Of a DNA stretch of 64,000 bases, positions 21,887 through 33,228 are shown one piece after another (position 1 is the first letter of the stretch; each line of letters opens with the position of its first letter). The notes under the pieces were generated by a model that was not told where the DNA came from, searched no databases, and saw nothing but the letters and a program-made list of their open reading frames with translations. The stretch spans positions 52,526,421 through 52,590,420 of the forward strand of contig OY720348.1 in NCBI GenBank assembly GCA_963082975.1. The letters run 5' to 3'. The stretch comes from Labia minor. Its lineage: Eukaryota; Arthropoda; Insecta; Dermaptera; Spongiphoridae. Made by a program: the position numbers and the translations under genes.

Positions 21887-21996
21887 TGAATGCAATGAAG
21901 TTAGCAAAATAATGCAAATGAGTAATTATAATTTAAGAAACTTTAAAGATTATTTGTTTTAATATATTTTAAATATTATACTAATTAATTCTATAT

Positions 21997-22508
21997 ACGA
22001 GGGCAAGTCAATAAATCCATGACTTTTTGAATGAAAAATAGGTTTTTGGATAAAAAAATTATTTTATTTTTCAACGTAATTTCTTTTGAGCTCTATACAC
22101 TTCGTCTAACGTTTCTCCAATTTTTTTACACCTGCCAAAAAATAAGATTTGTCGGGGATATCTTTGATACCGATTCACCCCGAAATCCACTGTTTTGACT
22201 GCTGTTTAGTCTCTGGTGTGTTGTGGTAGATCCACTTTTCATCCACGGTTACGAAACGGCGCAAAAACTCGTCCATATTGGGGTTAAATAATACCTAACA
22301 TTAATGGGCACACGAATTTCACTTTTAACCATTTTCTTCTCGAATCACGAGGTAGTCTGCTATTAATGTATGTCAAACAAAAACTAAAAGACCCAACTGA
22401 TTCAATTCAAGACTCAGGTGATAGTTGTCTGCTAACAGGAGCTGTGTTTCCATTTCATTTAAGAAACGGAAAATTCAAAAAGTTACGAACATATTGACCT
22501 GCTCTCGT
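21997..22508 (-). mobile_element. internally deleted mariner-like element
   Basis: The ends ACGAGGGCAAGTCAATAAAT and (inverted) ACGAGAGCAGGTCAATATGT form terminal inverted repeats that run on to CTTTTTGAAT. On the minus strand, transposase traces include RRFVTVDEKWIYHNTPETK with the first catalytic aspartate, and near the other end LEKR-TKCIELKRNYVEK. The middle of the catalytic domain is deleted. The target flanks are TA-rich but an exact TA pair is unclear on the right. Confidence 0.7.
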
Positions 22509-22903
22509 GTATCTTTCTGATCTTGAAAATTATCAAAATATTACATATGATTATTAAAATAGTATCTAAAATTATAAGTAAAGCCTATCTTATTCAATTA
22601 TAATATTAAATTAATTAATTAATCTAAATGATATTTTATTAATAGAAATAAATATAAAAATATAATTTTAATATTTTGTGTGGGAATGGCTAAAATTAAT
22701 ATTTTTGTATCCATTGTGGAACATTTATGGAGCTCTTTGCACCGAGATAGATGGTATCGAATGAACAACCCCATAAAGGAATATTTAATAAATTCCTGTG
22801 AAAAATTTAAACCAATAAATAATTTCTAGGTTTTAGAAAAAAAAAAAGAAATTCATTAATATTTTCTATATACAAACAAAGATAGAGGTGAGATCATAAG
22901 ATA
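22509..22903. other. AT-rich DNA, nothing recognised
   Basis: No open frame or repeat seen. Confidence 0.5.
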
Positions 22904-23518
22904 ATAAGTTGACCTGTGGCCAGGTCCGAACCGACCGACGGTTTGAAGTAAATTAATTTCCAGCTGCAGAAACAATTTCAAATAATTTTAATATATCTAT
23001 TAATGTAATAAAAAACAGATATGGATACATAAATAATAAATATAAACATTTTTAATTTTATTTTATTTATAATATATATGCAAGACCAGGCTGTGACGTC
23101 ATGAATGGCTGGATGACGTCATATAATTTTAAATCAAGAAAAAACTAATAAATATGATTTTTCTCGAGGATAAAACCAATACAAAGTGCATGATTCGTGG
23201 TGATATGTAAAAAATCTCCTCATGTGAAATTTGGTGTGAAAATAACCCTTCCCTTCCTATCGTCGATCGCTAATACTACCACTTCCGGTTTCCGGATTTG
23301 CACCAAAAGTTGATCAATTCATCCCACTGATGCATTAAGTAAATATACCAAATTTCATCAGGCTGTACACATCTATACGGACGGACGGAGAGACATCATG
23401 CTAAAAATACTTTTTTCTGTTAAGAAAATGCATGATTCGTGGAGATATGTAAAAATCTCCACATGTGAAATTTGGTGTGAAAACAATACCTCCCTTACTA
23501 TCGTCGGTCGGTAAAAAT
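22904..23518 (-). mobile_element. family C, Helentron-like element, copy 1
   Basis: Drawn on the minus strand to match family A. The 5' end is TTTTTACCGACCGACGATAG. The middle has a short (TCCG)n tract and GATGAAATTTGGTATATT, GTGCAAATCCGGAAACCGG. The 3' end is CGTCGGTCGGTTCGG followed by the stem-loop GACCTG-GCCA-CAGGTC and AACTTATT. The ACCGACCGACG / CGTCGGTCGGT pair is the subterminal inverted repeat. Two TGACGTCA palindromes lie at 23094-23101 and 23114-23121. Non-coding. Confidence 0.75.
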
Positions 23519-23805
23519 AGATAAAAAATTTTATATAATTATTGATTATATATATAACTTATAAATTCCTTGTGAGAATTTATTAATACTCCTAGACAAA
23601 TTCGTAAAATATTTTAAACCATTCGTAGTTTATATACGTAGTTTTAAAATAGCTCAGGTTAACTAGTTAACTAAATATAATAATTAAAATTAAAATGAAT
23701 TGATAAAACTTTTCAATTTAATTTTTAAAAAGATTTCGTAGTTTATAGAAAAACTTCCTTTACATATTTTTTTCATATATGTTAATATATATATATATAT
23801 ATATG
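23519..23805. other. AT-rich DNA, (TA)n near 23784-23804
   Basis: No gene or recognised repeat. Confidence 0.5.
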
Positions 23806-24154
23806 TAATCGGATTAGCCATGTAGCATTTGCTGTCCTATTAGGACAAAAGAAAATAAAGCGTTTCTATATATATATTTGTATATAATATATAATAAAAA
23901 TGCCAGAAGCGTCTTTTGTGAGGCAGATCCCCCTTCATGATACTTTTTACAACCACTTGACTTACTTTGACTCATGTCGATTGGGGCAACGACATCCCCC
24001 AAGGACCCAGCGTGAGAATACTGATTTTTTCGATTTTTTTATTTTATTTTATTTTTTGTTTATTACATATATATATATACATATCAATGCTTTATTTTCT
24101 CTTATTTTCTTTTGTTCTAATACGACAGCAAAAGCAACGTAGCTAATCGGATTA
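23806..24154. mobile_element. foldback MITE with TAATCGGATTAGC ends
   Basis: The left end TAATCGGATTAGCCATGTAG is matched inverted at 24135-24154. Similarity continues through TTTGCTGTC(C/G)TATTAG and ACAAAAGAAAATAA, about 70 bp per arm. The single-copy middle (23900-24015) is GC-richer and contains GATCCCCCTTCATGA and GGGGCAACGACATCCCCC, with short open frames on both strands that I do not recognise. It ends 40 bp before the assembly gap. Confidence 0.6.
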
Positions 24155-24194
24155 AAAAATTGGCGCTCAGGCGAGAAAGTGTCTTCCCTCCTCC

Positions 24195-24394
24195 NNNNNN
24201 NNNNNNNNNNNNNNNNNNNNNNNNNNNNNNNNNNNNNNNNNNNNNNNNNNNNNNNNNNNNNNNNNNNNNNNNNNNNNNNNNNNNNNNNNNNNNNNNNNNN
24301 NNNNNNNNNNNNNNNNNNNNNNNNNNNNNNNNNNNNNNNNNNNNNNNNNNNNNNNNNNNNNNNNNNNNNNNNNNNNNNNNNNNNNNNNNNNNNN
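24195..24394. other. assembly gap (200 N)
   Basis: A run of exactly 200 unknown bases, probably a scaffold gap of conventional length. Open frames crossing it are meaningless. Confidence 0.99.
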
Positions 24395-24677
24395 TTAACG
24401 TTATATAAAACTATATATAAACTTTAAATATAAACTGTTTACACTTTAAAATTGAAATTTGAATTTAAGTTGGTTGAAAAATTTTTAATTAAAATAATTT
24501 AGGGTTTTATATTTCTTAGGTTGGCTATTAAAATAAAAAATTCATTGAAAAAATTAAAAGTTAAAAAATTAATAATATTAATCACAGACTATCTAATTAA
24601 TTATTAATAACAAAAAAAAATAAGAAAGAATAATATTTTTCACAAAATATAAAAATCAAAATCAATTCAAGTTAAAA

Positions 24678-25172
24678 TCTATATATATAAAAAAAGGTTT
24701 TTGTCTGCACATTGCTGAGAATTTAAAATTTTTTGCATATTTTCGCGTTTCATGACCTCTAGAATCCAAAAGTTACTTTAGAATTGTTCATGTCTGTCTG
24801 TCCGGAAAATAACTATTTTATAGACTCAGAATTGGCTGAACCGATTTCTATGAAATTACATCACAATATTCTTATATACCTCTAGAGTAACATAGGCTCT
24901 ATACATTTTATTAATATCTAATCAATAACCGCAGAAATTAATTTTTTAAAGTTTATATAATTCTCCGTGTTGTTCATTCAAGAGCAGCTCACGGCTAATA
25001 ATAATATATATTATTAATTTACTGATTAAATTAAAATATATTTTAAATAAGAACACAAAAAGAAATGAATGTTTCAAGTAATATACTGATTGAAACAAAA
25101 TGGATGAAAACCTTTACTAATTTCAACCACCAAATACTATGTACCACTCGGGGGTACAGGGGGCGGAGCTAG
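24678..25172 (+). mobile_element. Helitron-like element H3, 3' hairpin deleted
   Basis: It starts TCTATATATATAAAAAAAGG after AAAA and contains GTCTGTCTGTCCGG and GGCTGAACCGATTTCTATG, shared with H4. The 3' region has ACTGATTAAATTAAAATATA and CACTCGGGGGTACAGGGGGC. It jumps from GGGGGCGGAG to CTAGTA, so the terminal hairpin and the intervening 45 to 50 bp are missing. Confidence 0.65.
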
Positions 25173-26612
25173 TATTTAAATAAAAAAATAATATATAATT
25201 GTCTGTGTATAAATAGAAATTCAATATACTTACAAGTGATAATTGAAAAATTACAAATAAAACACATAAATGTATATTTAGCAATACATAATGGTATAAT
25301 ATTTAAGAATTACGAATTTTTCTATTTCTTTTATTCAAATTTAAATTCAGCAAAGAAATTCTATTTAACTGAAATATTTTATAAATTAATTGATCAGATA
25401 TTTTTTTGTGTGTAATTATAAAAAAGATAACATAAAAATATATATATTAGTTCAATAGCTCTTGCTTGAAATCAAAATAAGAAAAACAAGTAAATATATT
25501 GGGATTTGTCTCGAGATATATAGAATAGAATATAGAATACGAGTAATATATAATATATATAACGTAACGCCTACGCTGTTTAGCTAATAGAAGCTTTCGA
25601 GCTTTAAAATTATTTCCAAATTTATAATTCATTCATTCTAATAAAATATCTGCATTTATAATCAGTTGTATTATTTTTATATAATGCAGATTAAATAAAA
25701 ATACTTTGAAACTGGTGTTAATCAATGTATCACATATTAATTTTTCGTTATTATAACTTTTAATGAAATAATAATATTTAGATATATTTCAAAGACACAT
25801 AATAAAATTCTTGTTTAATAAATGAAAGTATTAAAAACTGACCTTTTCTATTATCTATAATTAAAAGAGAATGTTAAAATGATTTCTATTTAAATTTCAA
25901 TTGATTTTTGATTTTGATAATCATGTAGAATTCTCAGAAAATAATTGATATTGAAAGAATAAATATTTATCAGAATTTATCATTTTTTTAGATAAATTAA
26001 ATAGTAAATTACAAGATAAAAGGAAAAAAAGAAAATAAATTATATATATATATATAGCCCTGCCGTTTGGGCGTCTCTAGAATAAATGTCACTTGAAATT
26101 GAAAATAATAAAATTATATTTACTTAAATGAATAATAATATCCAAATATATATTAAAAAAATCAACTCATATTGAATAGAAAATATTAAAAAATAGAATA
26201 ATAATAATAAATAGAAATATATATACCAATATATATAAATATATATCTATATATATATAGGGTACGATATATAATATATCCTATGACATGAGAAAAATGA
26301 AATAGAAAAGAGATTAATTAGAAGAAAAGAAGACATTTTCAAATTCTAATAAAATGTGTAAATAATTTTAAATTAAATTTTGAGTAATGTGCAGATATAT
26401 CACGTTAAATATATATATATATATATATATTAATAAATAGAATATAATTCATAATATGAATATGAAATAAAAAACAAATATGATATTTTTCTATTAAAAT
26501 AATTATTAAAAAAAATCAGTAAATCATTTGAGACTTTATTACAATGATGGTAGAGGTGATGTTAATTGATCGCTTTATATTAGTGAATTATGATAATTTC
26601 AATAGAAAATAC
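25173..26612. other. AT-rich DNA, several (TA)n runs
   Basis: (TA)n runs lie near 26041-26056, 26240-26260 and 26409-26431. A 61-codon minus-strand frame (25447-25632) is AT-driven. No gene is supported. Confidence 0.5.
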
Positions 26613-26760
26613 ACTTACGTTTTTGATATAGTAGAGAGAGAAAGAGCGTCATCGCCGCCCGCCTGGTTTGAGTTGGCATGCACACTCACACAACGAAATC
26701 GACTGACTGACTGTGCGAGCGTTCAGTCGACTAGGAGCCCCTGGCATTTAGGCAACCTGC
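26613..26760 (-). promoter_or_regulatory. candidate promoter and first exon, CpG-rich
   Basis: In a region above 75% A+T this patch has about nine CpG in 110 bp. On the minus strand, AGTCAGTCAGTCG (near 26695-26708) resembles the arthropod initiator TCAGT. About 50 nt later comes GGCGGCGATG at 26652, coding MTLFLSLLYQK, then AAAAAC|GTAAGT with the donor at 26618-26613. A hydrophobic start could be the beginning of a signal peptide split by an intron. No TATA box is evident. The downstream exon, if any, lies at lower coordinates and I cannot find it. It is inference from composition and one good donor. Confidence 0.25.
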
Positions 26761-26769
26761 AATACAAGC

Positions 26770-27049
26770 CACCCAATTTAAACTTGAAATATTTAAATAG
26801 TATACTCTATGATTAATCGTATTAATTCTGCATCTAATATTTCCATAATAATTTTTAATAAGCATGCAAAAATTTTAAAATAAATTTATATATTTGAATT
26901 TTCTAATATAAGAAATGAATGGTTATCAATTTTAATGGAATTTAGAAAAAAAATAAACAAATAAAAATTTTAAAAGAAAGTATTGGAAAATAAAATATGA
27001 ATTATAGTATAATATCAAGATAATATCAAGATGATAGATATATCATATA
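26770..27049. other. AT-rich DNA, nothing recognised
   Basis: No gene or repeat seen. Confidence 0.5.
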
Positions 27050-27250
27050 TATTAGGTTTTTTGTTGTGAATCGGCACAAATCCCTATTTTGATGTCTTTT
27101 ACAAATCATATTTTTTAGAATGGATACAAAAATTAGAAAAACGTTGGACGAAGTGTATTGAGTTCAAAGCAGACTACGTTAAAAAAATGAAATAATTTTT
27201 TATCTAAAAACCTGTGTTTAAGTCACTGACTTATTGACCTGCCCTCCTAG
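27050..27250 (+). pseudogene. mariner-like element remnant, C-terminal part
   Basis: The frame 27118-27195 encodes EWIQKLEKRWTKCIEFKADY and ends KKMK before a stop, the C-terminus of a mariner-type transposase. About 40 bp on, GACTTATTGACCTGCCCTC matches the terminal repeat of the element at 21997. Both are therefore copies of one family. Everything upstream, including the catalytic core, is missing. Confidence 0.65.
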
Positions 27251-27660
27251 ATTTTCTTTAATATAGGGACACTATTTTTCTGTAATACAAAATAAATATG
27301 TTAGTATTATAGTTTCGTATGAATTTAATGTAATTGCAATAATTATATATATATGTGGTAGATGATATGTATGTATATATATATATATATATATATATAG
27401 GAATATAGTAGTAGAAGTAAGAAAGCTATGTTTCATTCCTTAATCTACTCTCTTTTTGAAATTATATTTTTTAAATTTGTTTTATTATTAATTACTTAAG
27501 TATTTAATATGATTATTAGCAGTAAGCGTTTTATTATATTGTGTATTATGAAAATCAATGTAGTGTGATGCACGATTACACCAATTTATATTTATAATTT
27601 TTTATTAAAATTATTATTATTATATATATTATTTAATTTTTTTTACACGTTTGTTGTTAT
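27251..27660. other. AT-rich DNA, (TA)n near 27376-27399
   Basis: No gene or recognised repeat. Confidence 0.5.
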
Positions 27661-27803
27661 TCTCCTCCAAGGTTGACAGTTGCGAGTTAATTATCCTTGT
27701 ATTATCTGAATACTAAAGCCTTTTGCCATTGTATCCGGCTGAATAAAATGTTTATTGATGTATGGGATTAGAGATCTGGAGCTAATTCGAGGTTCACAAA
27801 CCA

Positions 27804-28064
27804 ATGCGTGACTATTTGGTCGATACATCATTGGGCTTTAGTGTCCTGTCAAACTATTCGTATGAATCTCAGTCCCGTTTTCTCTCCCAGCTGCTCACTT
27901 CCTATACATCCAATGACAACCCTCATTTTGATTGTAATAATGTCCCGGAAACTAGAACAGTTGCCTATTGTCCAACAGGTAATAAAAAGATTACCATCCA
28001 ATATCCTTCTCATTGTTGTTATCATTTCCATTCATTGTTTATAAGGAAAATTAAGGATCAATGA
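27804..28064 (+). CDS. unrecognised open frame, possible exon
   Basis: 86 codons from ATG at 27804, less AT-rich than its surroundings. The protein includes SYESQSRFLSQLLTSY and VPETRTVAYCPTGNKK. A good donor-like CAACAG|GTAATA occurs at about 27979, so a coding exon could end there. An in-frame stop lies at 27783-27785. A second plus frame (27808-28044) overlaps and is hydrophobic. I recognise no domain in either, so this may be chance or an unknown repeat. Confidence 0.2.
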   Translation: MRDYLVDTSLGFSVLSNYSYESQSRFLSQLLTSYTSNDNPHFDCNNVPETRTVAYCPTGNKKITIQYPSHCCYHFHSLFIRKIKDQ

Positions 28065-28580
28065 ATAGGAAATCAATCAACAGAACAATAGTATTGAAAA
28101 ATTGTATTGCAATAAAAGAGAATTGAATTTTTTTTTTGACAATTAATTAATCCTTTAATCAATTTTATTTGTTTATTTTATTTTTAATCATTTCGGCTAA
28201 TAATAAATGAGAAAGCAACGTTTACATTTCAATAATTAATAATGTATTCTCCCCATATGAGATTGTAGTACCTGGAACACCGACCTATCGCTCGACCCTT
28301 TAACAAATTTATACAATTTATTATTATAAACTTTAAAAATTTTATAATTTTTTTAATTATAATTGTTATAATTGGGTTTTCTAAATTTGACCCTTTAAAA
28401 ATTTGTTTCCTAAAAAATGGTATAAATTAATTAAAATAACTTGATTTTCATTTCAAGATGAAAAATATAATCAAATTTATTTGATAAAATATTTGATCCT
28501 ATATTATATTGTAATAACATAACATTAATCCTTCAAAAAAAAAAAAATAAAATTTATTTATTTAAATATAAATTTATTTT
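28065..28580. other. AT-rich DNA with a family D end
   Basis: Near 28266-28305, AGTACCTGGAACACCGACC and TCGCTCGACCCTTTAA match the second hairpin end of family D. The stretch after it resembles 55440-55580 inverted. No gene. Confidence 0.45.
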
Positions 28581-28589
28581 TGGAAAGGA

Positions 28590-28940
28590 TTATTATAAGA
28601 CATTTCCCTGAACAAAAAGAGTAGTTGAAAAAGTAGACAAGGACATTCGTTCGTGGGGTAGCGTCGAGAGCAGACGCACTTCAGTTTCTGGAGGTGAGAA
28701 AGGGCCGCCACGAGACTGGGTCGTCCACGGACTATCTCCAATGGTCGGAACCGCCAATTTTGCAAAAATTTTGCAAAAAAAATGCAAAAAAGGCAAAAAA
28801 AAAATGCAAAAGAGGCAAAAAAGGTATTTTTTATAATCTACCAGTGTGTTTGATTTTTATAGATCGGTGGAGATCTATAAACAAATCTTGAAAAGGCTCA
28901 AATTTTAAAAAAGGCAAATGCCTTTTTTTGTGATCTCTAG
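28590..28940. repeat. GC-richer patch then (TGCAAAA)n-like low complexity
   Basis: 28620-28750 has TGGGGTAGCGTCGAGAGCAG and GGGCCGCCACGAGACTGGG. From 28755 to 28820 the sequence is a decayed iteration of TTTTGCAAAA and GGCAAAAAA. Short frames on both strands overlap here and show no motif. The end CCTTTTTTTGTGATCTCTAG could be a transposon terminus. Confidence 0.35.
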
Positions 28941-29026
28941 TAATAATTTAGATCCTGGAATGTTATGTTACAATTTATAAAATTAATTATTTTTATACAA
29001 GATTTACTAATTTCACATAATATAAT

Positions 29027-29320
29027 ACGAGGGTGGTCTGAAAAGTTTCCGACCTGAACAAAAAAACGATGTTTTTCAATTTTTTGTTTGTTTTATTTTT
29101 CAAAATTCAAGATAATTGAGACCTGTACGATGTCAGCTGAACGTGTGCGAAATATTTTGCAAAACCATTTGAATATGGAAAGCTGTGTGCAACGTGGGTG
29201 CCGCATTTCCTAATGTTAGACCAAAAATTGCTTCGAAAAACCATTTCGAACGACAATTTGGCGCTGTAGGCGTAATCCAAACGAATTTTTGCGTCGATTC
29301 ATAACTGTTGATGAGACTTA
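29027..29320 (+). pseudogene. mariner 5' remnant with terminal repeat
   Basis: After a TA (29026-29027) the sequence is CGAGGGTGGTCTGAAAAGTT, a mariner-type terminal repeat. Transposase pieces follow in broken frames: TWVPHFLMLDQKLLRKTISN (about 29192-29260) and RNPNEFLRRFITVDET (about 29272-29318), which holds the first catalytic aspartate. The copy stops there in AT-rich DNA. It is a different family from the 21997 element. Confidence 0.75.
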
Positions 29321-30387
29321 AATTAAATTAAATCAAATTTAATTAATTAATTAAATAATTTATCGATTAATTAGAATACCGTTATGAGAAATGTATCAGT
29401 GTTGATGGAGATTATGTTGAAAATAAGAGTATATTATGAGAAATCACATTATATTATATATGTTAATGTGGAAAATAATTTAAATCGCCAATAGGGTCTT
29501 ATGCTAGTTTTACATGATACAATAAATGATACAAAATTAGTTACAGTTTAATTAATTATTCAAAAAAATCTGTATATATATATATAGAGAAGGAGAAAGA
29601 AAGATATATATATATATATATATATTGGCTTCAATTTAAAATCATATTTAAATTTAATGAATAAATCTTTTATTGAAACTGCTCGATTGTTTAAAAAATA
29701 ATTTCAAATGAAAAGATTGGACCATGAATGAGATATCTGTTTTCAACGTGCATTTTAGGATAATTTGGTACATAAAGATATGAAATATGATTGACAAGAG
29801 GAGGATGGTGAATGAATAAGGATTATTCAATAAACACTGACAAATTATTTTCAATTGACTTCAGTATAAATGCTTGTTTATTTTACTATACTTAAATAAT
29901 AACTATTATTTATAGTTAGCCACACACACACAATTTTAAAATTCTACTACTAATATTGACATATTGAAACATTGGATGAACACTTGTTCAATTCTCTATT
30001 AATTACCTAACAAATCAGATTCAATGAAGCCAGAGCCATTGATTAGTTTATTGTAGAAGTCAGATAGACAAGTCCATGGGATGGCTGTCTGGTCATTGGT
30101 GAATTTCAATTAAGCATAAACCGACAACGACAACAATAAGGAAACAAATTTCCATCATTTAGTTTAATTAGTATATTTTCTTATATGTTTGTGTGTGTTT
30201 TTGAAATAAAATTTCAAATGTGTATTATTTTTAGTTTTCATTTCAGGCATACCACATAAACACTCAAAAAAAATTAAAAAAAAAAAAAAATTAAAATAAT
30301 AATATAATAAAATAAACTTTTCAGAGATTTAACTTTATAATAATTTAATTTATCCAAATCCCTTAACTTTTGTAAATTCTATGAAAG
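29321..30387. other. AT-rich DNA, no gene seen
   Basis: (TA)n near 29573-29586 and 29603-29624. A 66-codon minus frame at 29654-29854 has no motif. The segment 30000-30140 is of normal complexity but not recognised. Confidence 0.5.
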
Positions 30388-30535
30388 GTCAGTTCCTATC
30401 AAGTCAGTTGACGCTTAAAGTACGATCAGTACAACGGATCTTCTCAAACTTTATCTTGATCAGAAATCGCTACTTTTTACTTCAATTAGCTCTTCAATTT
30501 TGATCATGTAGTCTGGGTGGTCCTCGTTCCAATAG
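30388..30535 (-). mobile_element. SINE family B copy, diverged
   Basis: Shares ATCAAGTCAGTTGACGC, ACGATCAGTACAACGGATC, CTTTATCTTGATCAG and GCTCTTCAATTTTGATC with the copies at 2210 and 38374. The B-box end is lost. Confidence 0.55.
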
Positions 30536-32723
30536 AATCCAGCTAGAGAGAGATTTCTTTAAAAATAATTTTAGTGTCAATACATTACTTTAGATGAAAA
30601 AAACATAGAAAAAAATAACCTATATATATTGGATATTTTGTGTTTTCTTGGGAATAAAGATCGATTTTTAATTGATTAATGTATTTACAATTATAAAATA
30701 TAAACTAGGTAATAAGTAATATAAACTGCGTCTTCATCACGCTCGCAAAGTAAATGTGCAGAATAAGCAGTCAAAACGTTGTACAGTTATTTTAATTTAA
30801 TAAATAATTTTATACAACCAATGTGGACCTTTAATAAAAATTCCCTTAATAATTATTAAAATAACCACAAAAGCTTTAATAAATACAGGTAATACTATAT
30901 TATTAATGACAACACGTTCTTTTATTATATGAAAATTTCTGTATAGATGTCCTCAGAAAAATGAACATGTTTTAATAAACCAATGTTTAATTTATATCAT
31001 GATAGGACATCTTTGCTAAAAAAAAATTTTACTTTTAATATTATAGAATATTAGAACTTAAAATAAAAATTTAATTATTATAAACATTCTTTGTATGGAA
31101 ATTTCTAGAATTATTAATTTTATATATATTGAGTGTCAACTTCTTAACTGAACCACCAGAGGCGGTATGGAGCGTTGTTTATTTGGGTTGGGTTGGTTTT
31201 TTGCCTATAACTTTGGAACGGATCAACTTTTTTTAAATTTTCAACCTTATACCTTATCCTTGGGTCATGACGGTTCTAATGATACCATTAAGATCCATGA
31301 AGCTGTTTAGAAGGAGTTTAGGATTGCGCAGTCGTTTAATTATAAATTTTACTTTTAATACTAGTAATAATTATATATGTAATATAAAATATCTTTTATA
31401 ATCAAAATCAGTCAAAAAATGTTAATTTAAAGCTTGGTTTACACCTTAGGGAGAAAGTCAAGACATAAAATAATTTAAGTAAATAAGTAAAATATTAAAT
31501 ACATATTTATTTATTTTTTTTGTTTTTTATCCGATTAATTAAAAGAAAACTTACATATTACTTGGTTTATTTTAAACATGGTTTAATATCAAGGATGTTA
31601 TTCGTTGATAAGTTGATTATCTAAAAACGAACAGAATGCGTTATTGAAGCCCATAAAAGGAAGAAGAGTCATTTCAAAATGCCTGGAACTCAGCCTCTAT
31701 GAGTGTATTTTTAAATAAGTATATCAAAAGGTAACTGACCACTTCCAGCGATGAGTAATCAAAACAATAATACAAAGGGTTGGTATGAGGGTTGCAGCAA
31801 TCAAGCGATGACCGAGGAAGGGTAGCATTCTAATGCTATCTAAATCTGCGCTCAGCTCACGAATTGTTGCGTGCCCGAATTTTTAATTCTACCCGCGAAA
31901 AGAATTAAAACACACATATATATATATACAAATCTGAATTTTTAAATGTTATAAAACTGGCTTAGCGGTGTTATATGTCTATGACAAAAAGATAAAAATA
32001 AGTACCAAACTACCCAAGCAATTCAAGTTGGCGAAAAAGAAATTGTTATAATTAGAAGAAAGTAATTATATTATAACTTAGGGCGGTTCTGAGTTGGGAA
32101 GAGAATTATTTTATTTTATTTTTTGGAGAAAGAGTGGGGAGGATGAAGAACGAGGACAGAAAAAGCGAAATTCATTGCTAGTGCGTTACTAGAATACTGT
32201 TTTTTTTAAAAAAATAAATAAATAAATAAACAAACCAAAAAAAAAAGAACAGTATATTTTATGACATAGAATTCTATTGACAAATCAATTATTCTAATTA
32301 TTTTAACTAAAAAAAAAGAAGTTAAATCAATTCTCTTGAATAGTTAACCGAATACACTTTTGTTATTTACTACTGCCAATGACTAATTGAATTGATGGAA
32401 ACTCATTAAAAGCCAGACGTAGAGAATTTCAGCAATTTAGGGTTAAATAAAAAAAAAAATAACATAAATTAGAATTTCAGAAATATAAGCAACAACAATA
32501 TTTCTCTGAGCTACACGTAATTATTCTTCATTTACAATATCAGTTTATTTGTATAATGTATAGATGTATTTAGTATAGGCGCTCTGAGTTATTGGCCATT
32601 TAAATTAAAGAGAAATACAACCACAAATTAAATAAAACAAGTGAGAAAAAGAAATAAGAACACCGAGTAATTGAGAAAAGGAGAGAGAAACTCAAATTAT
32701 TCAATAAAAAAAATGTTATAATA
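30536..32723. other. intergenic DNA, no gene seen
   Basis: 31140-31330 (CAGAGGCGGTATGGAGCG, then AACTTTGGAACGGATCAAC) and 31620-31900 (CGATGACCGAGGAAGGGTAG) are of higher complexity. The first resembles the leader blocks of Helitron-like repeats. I could not assign either. The rest is AT-rich. Confidence 0.4.
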
Positions 32724-32776
32724 AAACTGAGCTGTGGCAGAGAACCGACCGACGATTTGAAATAAATAAATTTCTA

Positions 32777-32818
<42 letters not shown>

Positions 32819-33228
32819 ATCAAAAAAAATATTTTTAAAACTTGAATAAAAATGACTAAATTATATTATCTTGGTTGTTATTTTTAGTTTAATTACTCAT
32901 TTATTAATTACTACTATAGTTTAATGAATGAATGAATATAAAATTAATACTTTGTAAACTATCACTTCCGGTTTCCGGATATACGCCAAAAATTAATGAA
33001 TTAATGATACTGATGCATTAAGTAAATATATCAAATTTTATCAAAATCCGTTGAGCCGTTCAAGCTCTACTATACGAACACACAATGGACAGATGGACGG
33101 ACGGACGGATGGACAGACATCATGCTAAAAATACATTTTTCTGTTAACAAAATGCATGATTCGTGGAGAAATTTGATGTGAAAACAATACCTTCCCTTTC
33201 TGCCTTCCTATCATCGGTCGGTAAAAAT
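32724..33228 (-). mobile_element. family C copy 2, diverged, with (TA)n replacement
   Basis: Both ends are present (GAACCGACCGACG near 32742-32754; TCATCGGTCGGTAAAAAT near 33211-33228), and so is the CCGGTTTCCGGAT block. The part that carries the TGACGTCA pair in other copies is replaced by (TA)n at 32779-32814 and unrelated AT-rich DNA. A (GGAC)n run lies near 33090-33110. Confidence 0.65.

Noticed and set aside
21492..21917. 141-codon minus-strand frame
   Set aside because: It spans family K, whose blocks are shared with non-coding family A; the residues are encoded by the microsatellite and repeat modules.
24160..24427. Open frames across the N run
   Set aside because: They are made mostly of unknown residues.
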